NCBI RefSeq assembly: GCF_001866665.1
Contig: NZ_MLYO01000016.1
Span: forward strand, 1-64,000
DNA length: 64,000 nt
Reading direction: 5' to 3'
DNA from: Streptomyces monashensis
GTDB lineage: Bacteria > Actinomycetota > Actinomycetes > Streptomycetales > Streptomycetaceae
Shown one piece after another: positions 1 to 11,257 of the stretch. Numbering within the stretch: the stretch's first letter is position 1; each line of letters starts with the position of its first letter. Under the pieces are notes generated by a model, which searched no databases, had not been told where the DNA came from, and saw nothing but the letters and a program-made list of their open reading frames with translations. A program made the position numbers and the translations under genes.

Positions 1-34
1 GAAACGTTCCCGACTCCGCCTCCTGAGGGCGGCG

Positions 35-733
35 CTACGGCTCCTCCCGCAGGAGGGTGGTGATGTCCGCCACGGACCAGTGTTCCGCCGCGCCGGGGCA
101 CGCGGCCACGTACGCGGCCACCGTGTCCCTGTCCCAGGCGCCGGCCGCCAGGAGCCCTGAGGCGAGGAGGCGGATGTAGGCGGGAGACGGGGCGACCCAC
201 GGAACGTCGGTCATCGCCCAGGGCGCGGTGAACGTGAGGAGGGGGAGGCCGTCCACCTGCCCGGCGCACACCAGTGTCTCGTAGCGGCCCTCGCCCAGCA
301 CGGCGCGACCGTCCCTGAGCACGTCCCGCAGATCCAGGTCCGGTCCGGGATCCCGGTACATCTCCTGGGCGGCGATGTCGGAGAACTGCTCCGCGGTCAT
401 CAGGTGGGCTCGGGCCAGTACGCGCCCGTCGACCCGCTCGTCGTAGAAGGCCCGGCCTCCGCCCCAGACGACGGACTCGGTGGCGAAGTACAGAGCCCCG
501 GTCAGTTCCACGGGGATGGACCGCACCGGCATCGCGGGGTTCCGGCACCCGGGGTACTCCCGCGCGGCGCCTGCCGGGCGGCCGCCCCGGACGTAGGCGG
601 CGAGCCGGTCCAGGTGCATGTTCGAGCCATAGGACGTGTACCAGACCCGCTCGGGACGCGGATCGTCCGGCAGGGTCGGGTCGATGCAAGGGGCACCCCG
701 GCCCGATTGCGGCGGGCCGGGGCTCTCCGTCAT
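35..733 (-). CDS. GGCT-fold (gamma-glutamylcyclotransferase-like) protein
   Basis: A 232-residue protein with the sequence VWYTSYGSNM at residues 30-40. The YGSNM block is the substrate-loop signature of the gamma-glutamylcyclotransferase (GGCT/AIG2-like) fold, whose members act on gamma-glutamyl or related amide groups. The N-terminal ~28 residues are proline-rich and probably disordered. No signal peptide or membrane segment is visible, so it is likely cytosolic. It lies 15 bp downstream of the secreted-protein gene on the same strand and could be cotranscribed with it. The family assignment rests on the motif; the substrate cannot be read from sequence. Confidence 0.75.
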   Translation of the reverse strand: MTESPGPPQSGRGAPCIDPTLPDDPRPERVWYTSYGSNMHLDRLAAYVRGGRPAGAAREYPGCRNPAMPVRSIPVELTGALYFATESVVWGGGRAFYDERVDGRVLARAHLMTAEQFSDIAAQEMYRDPGPDLDLRDVLRDGRAVLGEGRYETLVCAGQVDGLPLLTFTAPWAMTDVPWVAPSPAYIRLLASGLLAAGAWDRDTVAAYVAACPGAAEHWSVADITTLLREEP

Positions 734-748
734 GCGGTCGGCTTCGGG

Positions 749-1255
749 CTAGAGCTCGTGGTGCCGGACTACGCGGAAGCTGGCCACGACTCCGTTGTCG
801 ACGTAGATGCCGTCGGTGGTGCCCGCGTCCACGCCGTAACTGTCGCTGTGCGGGCCGACGATGGCGATCGGAGCGCCGTTGTCGCAGACCGGCCCGCGGA
901 ACACCTCGACGGTCCGGTGGCTCTCGTTGCGGATGTTCAGCGTCTTGGCGCCCAGGCCGCTGATCACGGTGACGCAGTCGCCGGGGTCGCTGGAGTACGA
1001 GCGCTCGTTGACCTGGATCCGGCCCTCGTAACCTTCGTGGCCCTCGCGACCTTCGTTGCCTCTGCCCTCGTTGCCTCTGCCTTCGCTGCCCTTGCTCTGA
1101 CCGCCGTCGCCACCCTGCGGCGCTGCGCCGGTGGCCGCCGGGGCGGCCGGGGATGTCGGGGACGAGGCAGCCGAGGCGTACGTGATGCCGGACGCGGCCA
1201 GGGCGGCGGCGGTCCCGACAGCGGCGGTGACCATGGTGGAACGGGCGACCTTCAT
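749..1255 (-). CDS. Secreted protein with Glu-Gly-Arg/Asn repeat linker
   Basis: A 168-residue predicted secreted protein. The ATG at 1255 is preceded by an AGGAG ribosome-binding site, so it is preferred over an upstream in-frame start. Residues 1-30 form a Sec signal peptide (KVAR followed by a long Ala-rich hydrophobic stretch). An Ala/Pro/Ser-rich segment follows, then short repeats of the type SEGRGNEGRGNEGREGHEG. A compact C-terminal part (about residues 75-168) contains two cysteines (PGDCVTV and GPVCDNG) that could form a disulfide. No enzymatic motif is recognised; an extracellular structural or binding role is a guess. A perfect 11-bp palindrome lies 73 bp upstream of the start. Confidence 0.75.
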   Translation of the reverse strand: MKVARSTMVTAAVGTAAALAASGITYASAASSPTSPAAPAATGAAPQGGDGGQSKGSEGRGNEGRGNEGREGHEGYEGRIQVNERSYSSDPGDCVTVISGLGAKTLNIRNESHRTVEVFRGPVCDNGAPIAIVGPHSDSYGVDAGTTDGIYVDNGVVASFRVVRHHEL

Positions 1256-1696
1256 GTCGCTCTCCTGTCTCGTGTGCGGAGATGCCGGCCCGTCAGCCAG
1301 CCTGGGAAGAAAGTACACACAGCCGACATGACGGTCATATCGGAATATTGGCGCCACAGGCTGATCGGGGGATCCGGGGTGCCGGATGGCGCCCTCCGGG
1401 CGGCGCGCTCAAGCGTCAAGTCCCTTAAAGGAAAAGTGGATTGTCGCACCATTAGTCTTTACGAGGGATCTTCTGACGCTCCGTCACTCCCTCCCGGACC
1501 GGCGTGTCGATTCGGCCGCGACGCGGTGCGCCGTGTTACGCCCAGGGGGCGGGCTCCCGTCCAGACGGATTACGTTTCCGCAGGTCAGGGGCCTCTTAAA
1601 GAAGATGACAACGGTCACCGGTGCAGCCTTTGGTGAATACACCGACCATGCGTTTCACTGCGGCCAGGAACCCGACGCGAGGGGGAGGCGTACGAC
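1256..1696. promoter_or_regulatory. Divergent intergenic region with an 11-bp palindrome
   Basis: The 441-bp gap between the leftward secreted-protein gene and the rightward zinc-exporter gene holds no convincing ORF. It contains the perfect palindrome ATGACGGTCAT at 1328-1338, next to AT-richer sequence (TCATATCGGAATATTGG). This would suit an operator or promoter for the leftward gene. GGGGGAGG at about 1681-1688 is the ribosome-binding site of the exporter gene. Confidence 0.35.
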
Positions 1697-2779
<1,083 letters not shown>

Positions 2780-2817
2780 CGGGCGCCCGGGCCGTGGCGG
2801 TGCCGTGCCCGGCAGCC

Positions 2818-2985
2818 ATGCCTCCGGCATCGCTGCCGCCGGTCGACCCGGCCGGTCGCGAGCCGCTGCACGCGTACGGCTGGTCCGACACCCCCGGGCC
2901 GCGCGGCGTCGGCATGGACGACGCGTCCGACGGTCTTCAGCAGGTGTTCTCGGAGGCCGAGGCCCTCGCCGAGCGTGGCCGCTGA
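2818..2985 (+). CDS. Small hypothetical ORF (55 aa)
   Basis: A 55-residue frame starting at ATG 2818, between the exporter gene and meaB, ending 19 bp before the convergent meaB stop. The peptide is Pro-rich at the N terminus and acidic at the C terminus (DDASDGLQQVFSEAEALAE). No motif, signal peptide or good Shine-Dalgarno sequence is visible. It may be a small gene, a remnant of a larger one, or non-coding. The rest of the 2780-3004 gap shows nothing else. Confidence 0.25.
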   Translation: MPPASLPPVDPAGREPLHAYGWSDTPGPRGVGMDDASDGLQQVFSEAEALAERGR

Positions 2986-3004
2986 CCGGCCCGGGGCAGT
3001 CGCC

Positions 3005-4009
3005 TCAGACCTGCGCCGCGCCCGGCAGCCCGCCCTCGAAGGCCGCCAGGATCCGCTCCGCGGCCAGCGTGGCCGTCAACTCCCCGTCCCTGACCCGACG
3101 TTCGAGGCCGGGTGCGCTCTCGCGCACCGCCGGGGCCGCGTGCAGACGGCCGAGGAGCTCGTCGCGGACCATGGCCCAGGTCCACTCGACCTGCTGGTCG
3201 CGCCGCTTGGCGGTGAGGCGGCCGGTGGAGTCCAGGAGCGTGCGGTGCTGCTCCAGACGTTCCCAGAGCGTGTCCAGGCCCGCCGACTCCCGTGCGCTGC
3301 AACTGAGCACCGGGGGAGTCCAGAAGGCGTCCTTGCCGTGCATCAGCCGCAGGGCGCCCGCCAGTTCACGGGCCGCCGCACGGGCGTCCCGCTCGTGCGG
3401 GCCGTCCGCCTTGTTGACGGCGATGACGTCGGCCAGTTCCAGGACGCCCTTCTTGATGCCCTGGAGCTGGTCGCCGGTGCGGGCCAGCGTCAGCAGCAGG
3501 AAGGTGTCGACCATGCCCGCGACCGTCGTCTCCGACTGGCCCACGCCGACGGTCTCCACGAGGATCACGTCGTAGCCCGCCGCCTCCATCACCACCATCG
3601 ACTCCCGGGTGGCCTTCGCGACCCCGCCCAGCGTGCCCGCGCTGGGGGAGGGGCGGATGAAGGCCGCCGGGTCCACGGACAGGCGCTCCATCCGGGTCTT
3701 GTCGCCCAGGATGGAGCCGCCCGTGCGGGTCGAGGACGGGTCGACGGCGAGCACCGCGACCCGATGGCCCAGCGAGGTCAGCATCGTGCCGAACGCGTCG
3801 ATGAACGTCGACTTGCCGACCCCCGGCACCCCGCTGACGCCGATCCGCCGCGCCCGGCCGCTGTGCGGCAGGAGCTGCGTCAGCAACTCCTGTGCCAGCG
3901 CCCGGTGCTGGGGGCGGGTGGACTCGACGAGCGTGATGGCGCGGGCCACCAGGGCCCGCTTGCCGTCGAGCACACCCTTCACATACGTGTCGAGATCGAT
4001 CGCGGCCAT
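3005..4009 (-). CDS. meaB: Methylmalonyl-CoA mutase-associated GTPase MeaB
   Basis: A 334-residue G3E-family P-loop GTPase. It has the Walker A sequence GVPGVGKST near residue 60 and a VNKAD guanine-specificity motif. MeaB gates adenosylcobalamin loading onto, and protects, methylmalonyl-CoA mutase. The start at 4009 lies only 7 bp after the mutB stop, so it is the third gene of a mutA-mutB-meaB operon, in agreement with its role. Length and N-terminal helix ([22 protein letters not shown]) are normal for the family. Confidence 0.95.
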   Translation of the reverse strand: MAAIDLDTYVKGVLDGKRALVARAITLVESTRPQHRALAQELLTQLLPHSGRARRIGVSGVPGVGKSTFIDAFGTMLTSLGHRVAVLAVDPSSTRTGGSILGDKTRMERLSVDPAAFIRPSPSAGTLGGVAKATRESMVVMEAAGYDVILVETVGVGQSETTVAGMVDTFLLLTLARTGDQLQGIKKGVLELADVIAVNKADGPHERDARAAARELAGALRLMHGKDAFWTPPVLSCSARESAGLDTLWERLEQHRTLLDSTGRLTAKRRDQQVEWTWAMVRDELLGRLHAAPAVRESAPGLERRVRDGELTATLAAERILAAFEGGLPGAAQV

Positions 4010-4016
4010 CGCGGCG

Positions 4017-6176
4017 CTACAGCTCGTGGCCGAGGTCGGCCGACAGCCGCCGCACCAGGTCGTACGCCGCGTCCGGGATCACCGTCCCCGGCCCGAACAC
4101 GGCCGCGGCGCCCATCTCCAGCAGCGTCGGCACGTCCTGCGGCGGGATCACCCCGCCGACCGTGATCATGATGTCCTCGCGGCCCTCCTCGGCCAGTTGC
4201 TCGCGCAGCGCCGGTACGAGGGTGAGATGGCCCGCGGCCAGCGAGGACACCCCGACCACGTGGACGTCCGCCTCGACCGCCTGGCGGGCGACCTCCTCGG
4301 GCGTCTGGAACAGCGGGCCGACGTCGACGTCGAAGCCGAGGTCGGCGAAGGCGGTCGCGATCACCTTCTGGCCGCGGTCGTGACCGTCCTGGCCCATCTT
4401 GGCGACCAGGATGCGCGGCCGGCGCCCCTCGGCCTCCTCGAAGGCGTCCACCAGGGCACGGGTGCGGTCCACGTTCGGGGACTGGCCTGCTTCGTTGCGG
4501 TACACACCGGAGATCGTACGGATCTGGCTCGCGTGCCGGCCGTACACCTTCTCCAGGGCGTCCGAGATCTCGCCGACGGTCGCCTTGGCGCGGGCCGCCC
4601 GCACCGCCAGCTCCAGCAGGTTCTCCGTGCCGTCGGCCGCCCGGGTGAGCGCGTCGAGCGCGTCCCGGCAGGCCTGCTCGTCCCGTTCCGCCCGCAGCCG
4701 GCGCAGCTTCTCGATCTGCTGGGCGCGCACGGACGAGTTGTCGACCTTCAGCACCTCGATCTGCTCGTCGCTGTCGACCCGGTACTTGTTCACGCCGATC
4801 ACCGGCTGGCGGCCGGAGTCGATCCGGGCCTGCGTGCGGGCCGCGGCCTCCTCCACGCGCAGCTTCGGGATGCCCGCGTCGATGGCCTGCGCCATGCCGC
4901 CCGCCTGCTCGACCTCCTGGATGTGCGCCCAGGCCTTGCGGGCGAGGTCGTAGGTCAGCCGCTCGACGTACGCGCTGCCGCCCCAGGGGTCGATGACCCG
5001 CGTGGTGCCCGACTCCTGCTGGAGGAGCAGCTGGGTGTTGCGGGCGATGCGCGCCGAGAAGTCCGTCGGCAGGGCGAGCGCCTCGTCGAGCGCGTTGGTG
5101 TGCAGCGACTGGGTGTGGCCCTGGGTCGCGGCCATCGCCTCCACGGCCGTACGCGTGACGTTGTTGAACACGTCCTGCGCGGTCAGCGACCAGCCCGAGG
5201 TCTGCGAATGGGTGCGCAGGGAGAGGGACTTGGTGTTCTTCGGCTCGAACTGGCTCACCAGCTTGGCCCACAGCAGGCGCGCCGCCCGCAACTTGGCGAC
5301 CTCCATGAAGAAGTTCATGCCGATCGCCCAGAAGAAGCTCAGGCGCGGGGCGAACGCGTCCACGTCCAGGCCCGCCTCCCGGCCGGCGCGGAGGTACTCC
5401 ACGCCGTCCGCGAGTGTGTACGCCAGCTCCAGGTCGGCCGTCGCGCCCGCCTCCTGGATGTGGTAGCCGGAGATGGAGATCGAGTTGTAGCGCGGCATCC
5501 GCTGCGAGGTGTAGGCGAAGATGTCGGAGATGATCCGCATCGACGGCTTCGGCGGATAGATGTAGGTGTTGCGGACCATGAACTCCTTGAGGATGTCGTT
5601 CTGGATGGTCCCGGCCAACTTCTCGGGCGCTACGCCCTGTTCCTCCGCCGCCACGATGTAGAGCGCCAGCACGGGGAGCACGGCGCCGTTCATCGTCATC
5701 GACACGGTCATCTTGTCGAGGGGGATCCCGTCGAACAGCTGCCGCATGTCGTAGATCGAGTCGATGGCCACGCCCGCCATGCCGACGTCGCCGGTCACGC
5801 GGGGGTGGTCGCTGTCGTAGCCCCGGTGCGTGGGCAGGTCGAAGGCGACCGACAGGCCCTTCTGACCGGCCGCCAGGTTGCGCCGGTAGAACGCGTTGGA
5901 CTCCTCGGCGGTGGAGAAGCCCGCGTACTGGCGGATCGTCCAGGGCTGGTTGACGTACATCGTCGGGTACGGGCCGCGCAGGTAGGGCGCCATGCCCGGG
6001 TAGGTGCCGAGGAAGTCCAGGCCTTCCAGGTCACGGCCGGTGTAGAGCGCCTTGACCCCGATGCCCTCGGGGGTCTCCCACAGCGGCCGGTCGCCACCGG
6101 CCGCCAGCCACTGCTCGGCGCTGCCGTCGGCCACGGGGGTCCCCAGCTCGATGCCGGAGAAGTCGGGGATTCCCAT
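4017..6176 (-). CDS. mutB: Methylmalonyl-CoA mutase, large (B12-binding) subunit
   Basis: A 719-residue alpha subunit that interconverts (R)-methylmalonyl-CoA and succinyl-CoA with adenosylcobalamin. The N-terminal TIM barrel includes the [17 protein letters not shown] region for substrate binding. The C-terminal Rossmann-like domain carries the axial cobalamin ligand in [11 protein letters not shown] (DxHxxG motif), then the [14 protein letters not shown] and GGVIPPQD loops. ATG 6176 overlaps the mutA stop by one base (TGATG), indicating translational coupling. The frame remains open well upstream, but the TGATG junction and the family start (MGIPDFS) fix the start. The pathway links propionate and branched-chain catabolism to polyketide extender supply. 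Confidence 0.96.
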   Translation of the reverse strand: MGIPDFSGIELGTPVADGSAEQWLAAGGDRPLWETPEGIGVKALYTGRDLEGLDFLGTYPGMAPYLRGPYPTMYVNQPWTIRQYAGFSTAEESNAFYRRNLAAGQKGLSVAFDLPTHRGYDSDHPRVTGDVGMAGVAIDSIYDMRQLFDGIPLDKMTVSMTMNGAVLPVLALYIVAAEEQGVAPEKLAGTIQNDILKEFMVRNTYIYPPKPSMRIISDIFAYTSQRMPRYNSISISGYHIQEAGATADLELAYTLADGVEYLRAGREAGLDVDAFAPRLSFFWAIGMNFFMEVAKLRAARLLWAKLVSQFEPKNTKSLSLRTHSQTSGWSLTAQDVFNNVTRTAVEAMAATQGHTQSLHTNALDEALALPTDFSARIARNTQLLLQQESGTTRVIDPWGGSAYVERLTYDLARKAWAHIQEVEQAGGMAQAIDAGIPKLRVEEAAARTQARIDSGRQPVIGVNKYRVDSDEQIEVLKVDNSSVRAQQIEKLRRLRAERDEQACRDALDALTRAADGTENLLELAVRAARAKATVGEISDALEKVYGRHASQIRTISGVYRNEAGQSPNVDRTRALVDAFEEAEGRRPRILVAKMGQDGHDRGQKVIATAFADLGFDVDVGPLFQTPEEVARQAVEADVHVVGVSSLAAGHLTLVPALREQLAEEGREDIMITVGGVIPPQDVPTLLEMGAAAVFGPGTVIPDAAYDLVRRLSADLGHEL

Positions 6177-7981
6177 CAGGACACTCCCATGCGGTCGAGG
6201 GTCGCGGACAGGACGTCGACGGCGTCGCAGCCCGCGAAGACGTACGCGTCGATGCCGGAGTAGTCGCCCCGGCCCGCCAGGAAGACGTGACCGGCACCGG
6301 CCGCGCGCAGCGACTCGGCCTGCCGCTCCGCCTGTTCGGCGTACCGGCCGTCGCTGGAGCAGAGCACGGCCTCGGTGGCGCCGCTGTCCTCGAAGCGCCC
6401 CTCGGTGACCGGCTCGATGCCGCCCGCCTGGAAGAGGTTGGCGGCGAAGGTGGCACGCGCGGTGTACTCGGCGGCCGAGCCGATCGTCGCGAGGTAGATC
6501 CGGGGGCGGGCGCCGGTCGCCGCGAGGTGGGCGTCGGAGCGGGCCCGCAGCTCCTCGTACGCCTCGTCGCGGCGCACGCGCGGCAGCCCGCCGGACGGCG
6601 GCTCGGGCGCGGGCTCGCGCTCCACGGGCTTCTCGCCGAGCAGCGGGAACTCGCTGACGCCCGTGATGGGTTCGCGCCGTTTGGCGAGCCCCTTGGAGCG
6701 CTGCGCCCACGTCGCGGCGAGGTCGGTGCGCAGCCGGCCCGAGCGCAGCACGGCCGGCAGGCCGCCGTCCCGCTCGATCGACCGGAAGAACTCCCAGGCG
6801 GCGTGGGCGAGTTCGTCGGTCAGCCGCTCGACGTACCAGGAGCCGCCGGCCGGGTCGATGACCCGCGCCAGGTGGGACTCCTCGATCAGGATCGTGGAGG
6901 TGTTGCGGGCGATGCGGCGGGCGAACGCGTCGGGCAGGCCCAGCGCGTGGTCGAACGGCAGCACGGTGACGGAGTCGGCGCCGCCCACTCCGGCGGCCAG
7001 CGTCGCGACCGTCGTGCGGAGCATGTTCACCCACGGGTCGCGGCGGCTCATCATCACCGGTGAGGTGACCGCGTGCTGCACCTGCGCGCCCGCGCCGGGC
7101 GCCCCGGACACCTCGGCGACCCGTGCCCACAGCCGGCGCGCGGCGCGCAGCTTGGCGACGGTGAGGAACTGGTCGGCGGTGGCCGCGTAGCGGAACTCCA
7201 GCTGGGCGGCGGCCTGTTCGACGCCGAGGCCCGCCTCGGTCAGCTCGCGCAGATAGGCCACACCGGTGGCGAGGGAGGCGCCCAGCTCCTGCGCGGCCGA
7301 ACCGCCCGCCTCGTGGTACGGCAGCGCGTCCACGGTGAGCGCGCGCAGACCGGGGAACTCCTCGGCGCAGCGGGCGGCCAGGGCGGCGTACGGCGCGACG
7401 TCGAGCGCGGTGCCGGTGCGGGCCTCGTACCCGAGCGGGTCACCGCCCAGGTTGCCGCGTACGGCCTTGGCGTCGATGCCCTTGTCCGCGTACAGGCCCA
7501 GCAGCGCCGCCGCGGCGGCCTCGGTGTCGCGGCCCGCGTCGAGGACGACCGGCGCGAGGTCGAGGTAGACCCCGTCGAGCGCGCGGGGCAGGTCGGCGAC
7601 CGGGAAGCCGCCCTCGCCCAGCACCAGCCACAGCGAGGTGCCGCCGTTCTCCAGGTCGGCCAGGACGGCGCCCTCGGTGAGTGCCGCGTGCCGCTGCCGT
7701 ACGTCCCAGCCGCCGGCGGTGTTGCCCTCGGGGCGGCCGCCGCGCAGGTACGGGGCGAAGCCGGGCAGGCCGGGGTCGGGCGCGGCGTCGCGCGCGGTGT
7801 AGAGGGGCCGGGTGCGCAGCCCGTCCTCCAGCGTCGTGGACAGGGCGTCCTCCGCTGCCGCGCCAGAGACTTCCTTGCCCGACTTGCGTAGCACGCCCTC
7901 GACCAGGCGTTGCCATTGCTCGTGCGTCGCGTCAGGGAACTCGGCGGCCAGGGAGAGCCCGTCGTCAGGCAGGACCGTCAT
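6176..7981 (-). CDS. mutA: Methylmalonyl-CoA mutase, small subunit
   Basis: A 601-residue beta subunit of the heterodimeric mutase. It has the same barrel plus Rossmann architecture as the large subunit (for example [20 protein letters not shown]), but the C-terminal domain lacks the DxHxxG cobalamin-ligating motif ([20 protein letters not shown] instead), as expected for the non-catalytic subunit. It is the first gene of the operon. The 126-bp gap upstream separates it from the MarR regulator gene transcribed in the same direction. Confidence 0.95.
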   Translation of the reverse strand: MTVLPDDGLSLAAEFPDATHEQWQRLVEGVLRKSGKEVSGAAAEDALSTTLEDGLRTRPLYTARDAAPDPGLPGFAPYLRGGRPEGNTAGGWDVRQRHAALTEGAVLADLENGGTSLWLVLGEGGFPVADLPRALDGVYLDLAPVVLDAGRDTEAAAAALLGLYADKGIDAKAVRGNLGGDPLGYEARTGTALDVAPYAALAARCAEEFPGLRALTVDALPYHEAGGSAAQELGASLATGVAYLRELTEAGLGVEQAAAQLEFRYAATADQFLTVAKLRAARRLWARVAEVSGAPGAGAQVQHAVTSPVMMSRRDPWVNMLRTTVATLAAGVGGADSVTVLPFDHALGLPDAFARRIARNTSTILIEESHLARVIDPAGGSWYVERLTDELAHAAWEFFRSIERDGGLPAVLRSGRLRTDLAATWAQRSKGLAKRREPITGVSEFPLLGEKPVEREPAPEPPSGGLPRVRRDEAYEELRARSDAHLAATGARPRIYLATIGSAAEYTARATFAANLFQAGGIEPVTEGRFEDSGATEAVLCSSDGRYAEQAERQAESLRAAGAGHVFLAGRGDYSGIDAYVFAGCDAVDVLSATLDRMGVS

Positions 7982-8107
7982 GCTCGGATGGTAGGGCAGG
8001 GCACTCGAGGACGGGTGAAGAGCGGGTTGTGAAGTTGCCCTCCCCGTACTTGTGACCTGCGCCTCCCGCTCGTCGGCCGGTGACGTTCAGGTGCTGTCGG
8101 GGGGAGT

Positions 8108-8611
8108 TCAGGAGCCGTCGGGGAGCGTGGCGTCCGGGACGAGCGCGCACAGGGCCGCGCGCTGCTCGGAGCCCATGGAGTCGGCGAGGGCCTGGCGGAC
8201 GGTCCCGGCGAGCAGGGCGGAGGTCTCACGCAGCAGTTCGCGCGCCTTGTCGGTGAGCGCGACCTCCACGCCGCGCTTGTCGCCGCACACGGAGCGGCGG
8301 TTGACCAGGCCGGCCCGCTGGAGGCAGGCGATCTGGTAGGTGAGCCGGGTCTTGGGGCGGCCGAGGAGGTCGGCGACCTGGGTCATCCGCAGCCCGGTGC
8401 GCGGCCGTTCGGCCAGCAGGCACAGGATCAGGAACTCGTCGTGCGAGACGCCGAGGGTCTCCTTCACCGCCGTCCGCATCCGCTGCTCCACCCCGCCGGT
8501 CGCGGCCAGCAGCACCATCCACGCGCGCAGCTCGTTTGGGAGCAGCCGCTCCCCGCTCTCGGCCAGAGGACAAGAGGGCTGGTCGGCGGGGGGTCTGGTG
8601 GTGGCGGACAT
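8108..8611 (-). CDS. MarR-family transcriptional regulator
   Basis: A 167-residue winged-helix repressor of the MarR family. The recognition region reads MTQVADLLGRPKTRLTYQIACLQRAGLVNR, followed by the wing containing DKRGVEVALTDKA. Flanking helices provide the dimer interface. It is divergent from a YceI gene, and the 96-bp space between them contains two copies of a palindromic site (8633-8645 and 8670-8682). It probably represses both its own gene and yceI, with release by a small lipophilic or phenolic ligand, as is usual for the family. Confidence 0.9.
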   Translation of the reverse strand: MSATTRPPADQPSCPLAESGERLLPNELRAWMVLLAATGGVEQRMRTAVKETLGVSHDEFLILCLLAERPRTGLRMTQVADLLGRPKTRLTYQIACLQRAGLVNRRSVCGDKRGVEVALTDKARELLRETSALLAGTVRQALADSMGSEQRAALCALVPDATLPDGS

Positions 8612-8632
8612 ACGGCCAGTCTACCCGTTGTG

Positions 8633-8682
8633 CAAATTTGGATAACGGGCTAGCGTGGGGCTTCTTCGATTATCCAAATTTG
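8633..8682. promoter_or_regulatory. Paired MarR operator between marR and yceI
   Basis: CAAATTTGGATAA at 8633-8645 is repeated as its exact reverse complement, TTATCCAAATTTG, at 8670-8682. Each arm also contains the 8-bp palindrome CAAATTTG. The two palindromes start 42 bp apart, about four helical turns, so two dimers would sit on the same face of the DNA. This is the most AT-rich part of the neighbourhood and lies between the divergent starts. Confidence 0.8.
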
Positions 8683-8707
8683 AATCACTCGTTTCGGGAG
8701 TACGACC

Positions 8708-9223
8708 ATGACCGTCGCCGTGGAAACAGGTACCTGGCAGCTCGACCCCAGCGCGTCCACCGTGGCGCTGCGGCACAGGACCATGTGGGGCCTGGTCACC
8801 GTGAAGGGCGCGTTCACCGCGATCAGCGGCGGGGGCGAGGTGAGCCCGGACGGCTCGGCCACCGGCACCGTGACGCTGGACGCCGCGTCCCTGGACACGA
8901 AACACGCCAAGCGGGACAAGCACCTGCGCTCGGCGGACTTCTTCGACACCGACCAGCACCCGGAGATCACCTTCGCCGTCCGGGGCGCCGACCGGCTCGA
9001 CGCGGACGGCGTACGGGTCACCGGGCAGCTGACCGTACGGGGCGTCAGCCGGCCGCAGGAGCTCACCGCGCGCCTGGTCTCGGCGGACGCCGGCGGGCTC
9101 ACCCTGGAGACCGAGTTCACCGTGGACCGCGACCAGTTCGGCATGGGCTGGAACCAGCTGGGGATGATGCGCGGCCTGACCACGGTGACGGCCGCGCTGC
9201 GCTTCACGCGCGCGGGTTCCTGA
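8708..9223 (+). CDS. YceI-family lipid-binding protein
   Basis: A 171-residue YceI domain protein, a lipocalin-like beta-barrel that binds polyisoprenoid or amide lipids. Typical family blocks are visible: WQLDPSASTVALRHRTMWGLVTVKGAF at the N terminus, KRDKHLRSADFFDTDQHPEITF in the middle and a C-terminal MGWNQLGMM. There is no signal peptide, so it is probably cytoplasmic, as in many actinobacterial members. GGGAG precedes the ATG. It is divergent from, and presumably regulated by, the MarR gene. Confidence 0.92.
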   Translation: MTVAVETGTWQLDPSASTVALRHRTMWGLVTVKGAFTAISGGGEVSPDGSATGTVTLDAASLDTKHAKRDKHLRSADFFDTDQHPEITFAVRGADRLDADGVRVTGQLTVRGVSRPQELTARLVSADAGGLTLETEFTVDRDQFGMGWNQLGMMRGLTTVTAALRFTRAGS

Positions 9224-9230
9224 GCCGGGC

Positions 9231-9259
9231 GGCCCGGCCGGTCGGCCAGGCCGGGGCCC
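9231..9259. terminator. Possible bidirectional hairpin terminator
   Basis: GGCCCGGCC (9231-9239) can pair with GGCCGGGGCC (9249-9258) with one bulge, between the convergent yceI and membrane-protein genes. There is no U-tract, which is common in Streptomyces. Confidence 0.4.
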
Positions 9260-9266
9260 GAGGGTG

Positions 9267-11033
9267 TCAGCCGATCAGGCCCAGCTCCGACCGCTGCACG
9301 TCCTTGGTGGAGAGCGTCTGCGGGGTGGCCGTGAAGGCGCGCAGCCGGAGACGGGTGCTGTCCTTCGTGGGCAGCGGGTAGCTGCCGTCGGGCGCCCGCA
9401 GGACCACGGTCGCCGTGCCGTGCGCCGGGATCGTGGCCGGGCCGTGCGCCAGCGACCAGTACTTGTCCATGCCCTGGCCCGTCGTGAGCATGTAGTGCGG
9501 GGTGAGCGGGTCGCTCCCGGTGTTGGCGACCTTCACGGTCAGCGTGGACAGCGCGGTCGCCGACACGTGCCGGGCCTTCGTGATGTCCATGCGCAGCGGC
9601 GGCCCGCCGGTCGCCGCCACGGTCACGCTCAGCAGCGCGGGCAGCACGAGCAGCACCACGGCCGCGGTCAGCGCGGGCCTGCGGCGCCGGGCCGTCAGCC
9701 ACGCGGGCCGCGGCTGCCACGCGCGCGTGAACTCCGACAGGGGCGTGGTGATCGCCGCCGCGAGCCACAGCGGCGTCATCATCAGGTAGTAGCCGTCCTG
9801 CGAGCGGGTCGCCAGGTAGAAGACGCACCAGGGCAGCACGGTCGCGGCCGGGCCGAGCCGCCGGACGAACAGCACGAACAGCCCCAGCAGGGCCGCGGCC
9901 AGCAGCATGCTCGCGTGGCTGTACCAGTCGAGCCGGTCGCTGCCGTGGGTGAAGTACAGCGAGATGTCCACCAGGCCCTGGCCGTGCACCACCGCGCCCT
10001 GGGTCAGCGGCAGGACGATGCCCCGGATCCAGGGGCCGGGCTCGGTCACCACGAAGTAGGCGTTGATCACGAACCAGGTGAGGACCGCGACGCCCGTGAC
10101 CCGCAGCACCACGCGCGCCGCCGCCCGCCCGCCCAGCTCGCCGCGGCGCACGGCGTAGATCCCGGCCAGCAGGAACGGCGCGAGGAACCACGGGAGTTGC
10201 TGTGCCGCGCACGCGGCACCGAGGCACGCCGCCCGCGCGATCCCGGACGCGCCCAGCCGCCCCCCGGCGCCCAGCCGGGTCCAGCCCGCCACCACCGGCA
10301 TCAGCAGGACCAGGGCGACGATCGCCGGGTAGCCCTGGCGGGCGTACATCGGCAGGAAGCCGAAGCCCAGGCAGACCATCGTCGCCGCCGAACGCCACGG
10401 CGCCGGAAGCCGCCGCCACAGCACGACCGTGCCCGCGATCAGTACGGCCGTCACCGCCGCCGTGGCCGGCGCGCCGCCCCGGCCGACCGCCAGGAAGGGC
10501 AGCGTGAGCAGCGGCGTCAGCGGCGGGTAGCCGTACGTGAAGTCGTACCCGCCGGTCGTCGTCGGCGTCAGGGCGACACCCGGGAGGTGGAACAGCCACG
10601 GCCACGGGTGGTCGTAGACCTGGTGCCCGCCCAGGATCTCCCTCGCCGCCTGCGTGGTCAGGACCGCCTCGTCGCCGCCGGCGTGGTTGAGCGCCCACGT
10701 GCACAGGGTGAGCGCGATCGCCGTGACCAGCACCACCAGGTCCAGGCGGGCCAGCGAGCGCGCCCGGCGGGCCGTGAGCGCGAGGACGCCGGTCACCAGG
10801 ATCGCGGCGTAACAGAGGGAGATGACCGCGGCGAGGGTCAGCCGGTGCGTCGCCGCCTGGGTCCACACCGTCCGGGCGCCGATGAACAGGCTGACGTCGG
10901 CGAGCAGGGTGAGCACGCGATGCCACTGCGCGGGCGCCTCGGAGGCGGACTCCAGGTGGGATCCCGGAACGGCGGACACCGCCGACTGCGTCCGCCGGCC
11001 GGGTGTCACCTGCGGTGTTTCTGCCAAGTGCAC
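9267..11033 (-). CDS. Multi-pass integral membrane protein, GT-C/GT87-like
   Basis: A 588-residue protein with roughly eleven to twelve hydrophobic segments spread from about residue 50 to 490, then a soluble beta-rich tail (residues ~500-588). The layout, and the loop after TM2 (GGDEAVLTTQAAREILGG then YDHPWPWLFHLPG), resembles polyprenyl-phosphate-dependent GT-C glycosyltransferases of the DUF2029/GT87 type. No decisive catalytic motif was confirmed. The annotated start is a GTG at 11033 with a poor ribosome-binding site, and a later start is possible. A role in cell-envelope glycosylation is only an inference from topology. Confidence 0.7.
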   Translation of the reverse strand: MHLAETPQVTPGRRTQSAVSAVPGSHLESASEAPAQWHRVLTLLADVSLFIGARTVWTQAATHRLTLAAVISLCYAAILVTGVLALTARRARSLARLDLVVLVTAIALTLCTWALNHAGGDEAVLTTQAAREILGGHQVYDHPWPWLFHLPGVALTPTTTGGYDFTYGYPPLTPLLTLPFLAVGRGGAPATAAVTAVLIAGTVVLWRRLPAPWRSAATMVCLGFGFLPMYARQGYPAIVALVLLMPVVAGWTRLGAGGRLGASGIARAACLGAACAAQQLPWFLAPFLLAGIYAVRRGELGGRAAARVVLRVTGVAVLTWFVINAYFVVTEPGPWIRGIVLPLTQGAVVHGQGLVDISLYFTHGSDRLDWYSHASMLLAAALLGLFVLFVRRLGPAATVLPWCVFYLATRSQDGYYLMMTPLWLAAAITTPLSEFTRAWQPRPAWLTARRRRPALTAAVVLLVLPALLSVTVAATGGPPLRMDITKARHVSATALSTLTVKVANTGSDPLTPHYMLTTGQGMDKYWSLAHGPATIPAHGTATVVLRAPDGSYPLPTKDSTRLRLRAFTATPQTLSTKDVQRSELGLIG

Positions 11034-11257
11034 GGCACGGGAAGCTACTGACGGGAAATGACCACGACATGGCCGCTTGTGAAGAGTCCGGTATGAGCGA
11101 GGTAAGAAGGGGACTTAACCGTACATGTGCCCCGTGTCATGCCGGAGTCGGGACATCCGAGCGGTCGCACACCGTGTCGTTGTTGGGCCGAACGGGTGAC
11201 TTGGCGTAAGAATTGGCCGGTGCAGGCATTGAGTGTGAGTCAGGTCGGGGGGAGCCG

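Noticed and set aside
404..1636. A 410-codon rightward frame over the first two genes
   Set aside because: Low-complexity Arg/Gly/Ala composition typical of antisense shadows in GC-rich DNA; both leftward genes beneath it have recognisable features.
4017..7130. A single 1037-codon frame that would extend the large mutase subunit far upstream
   Set aside because: The true start is at 6176, where the small-subunit stop and large-subunit ATG overlap; the extension is out-of-frame small-subunit sequence.
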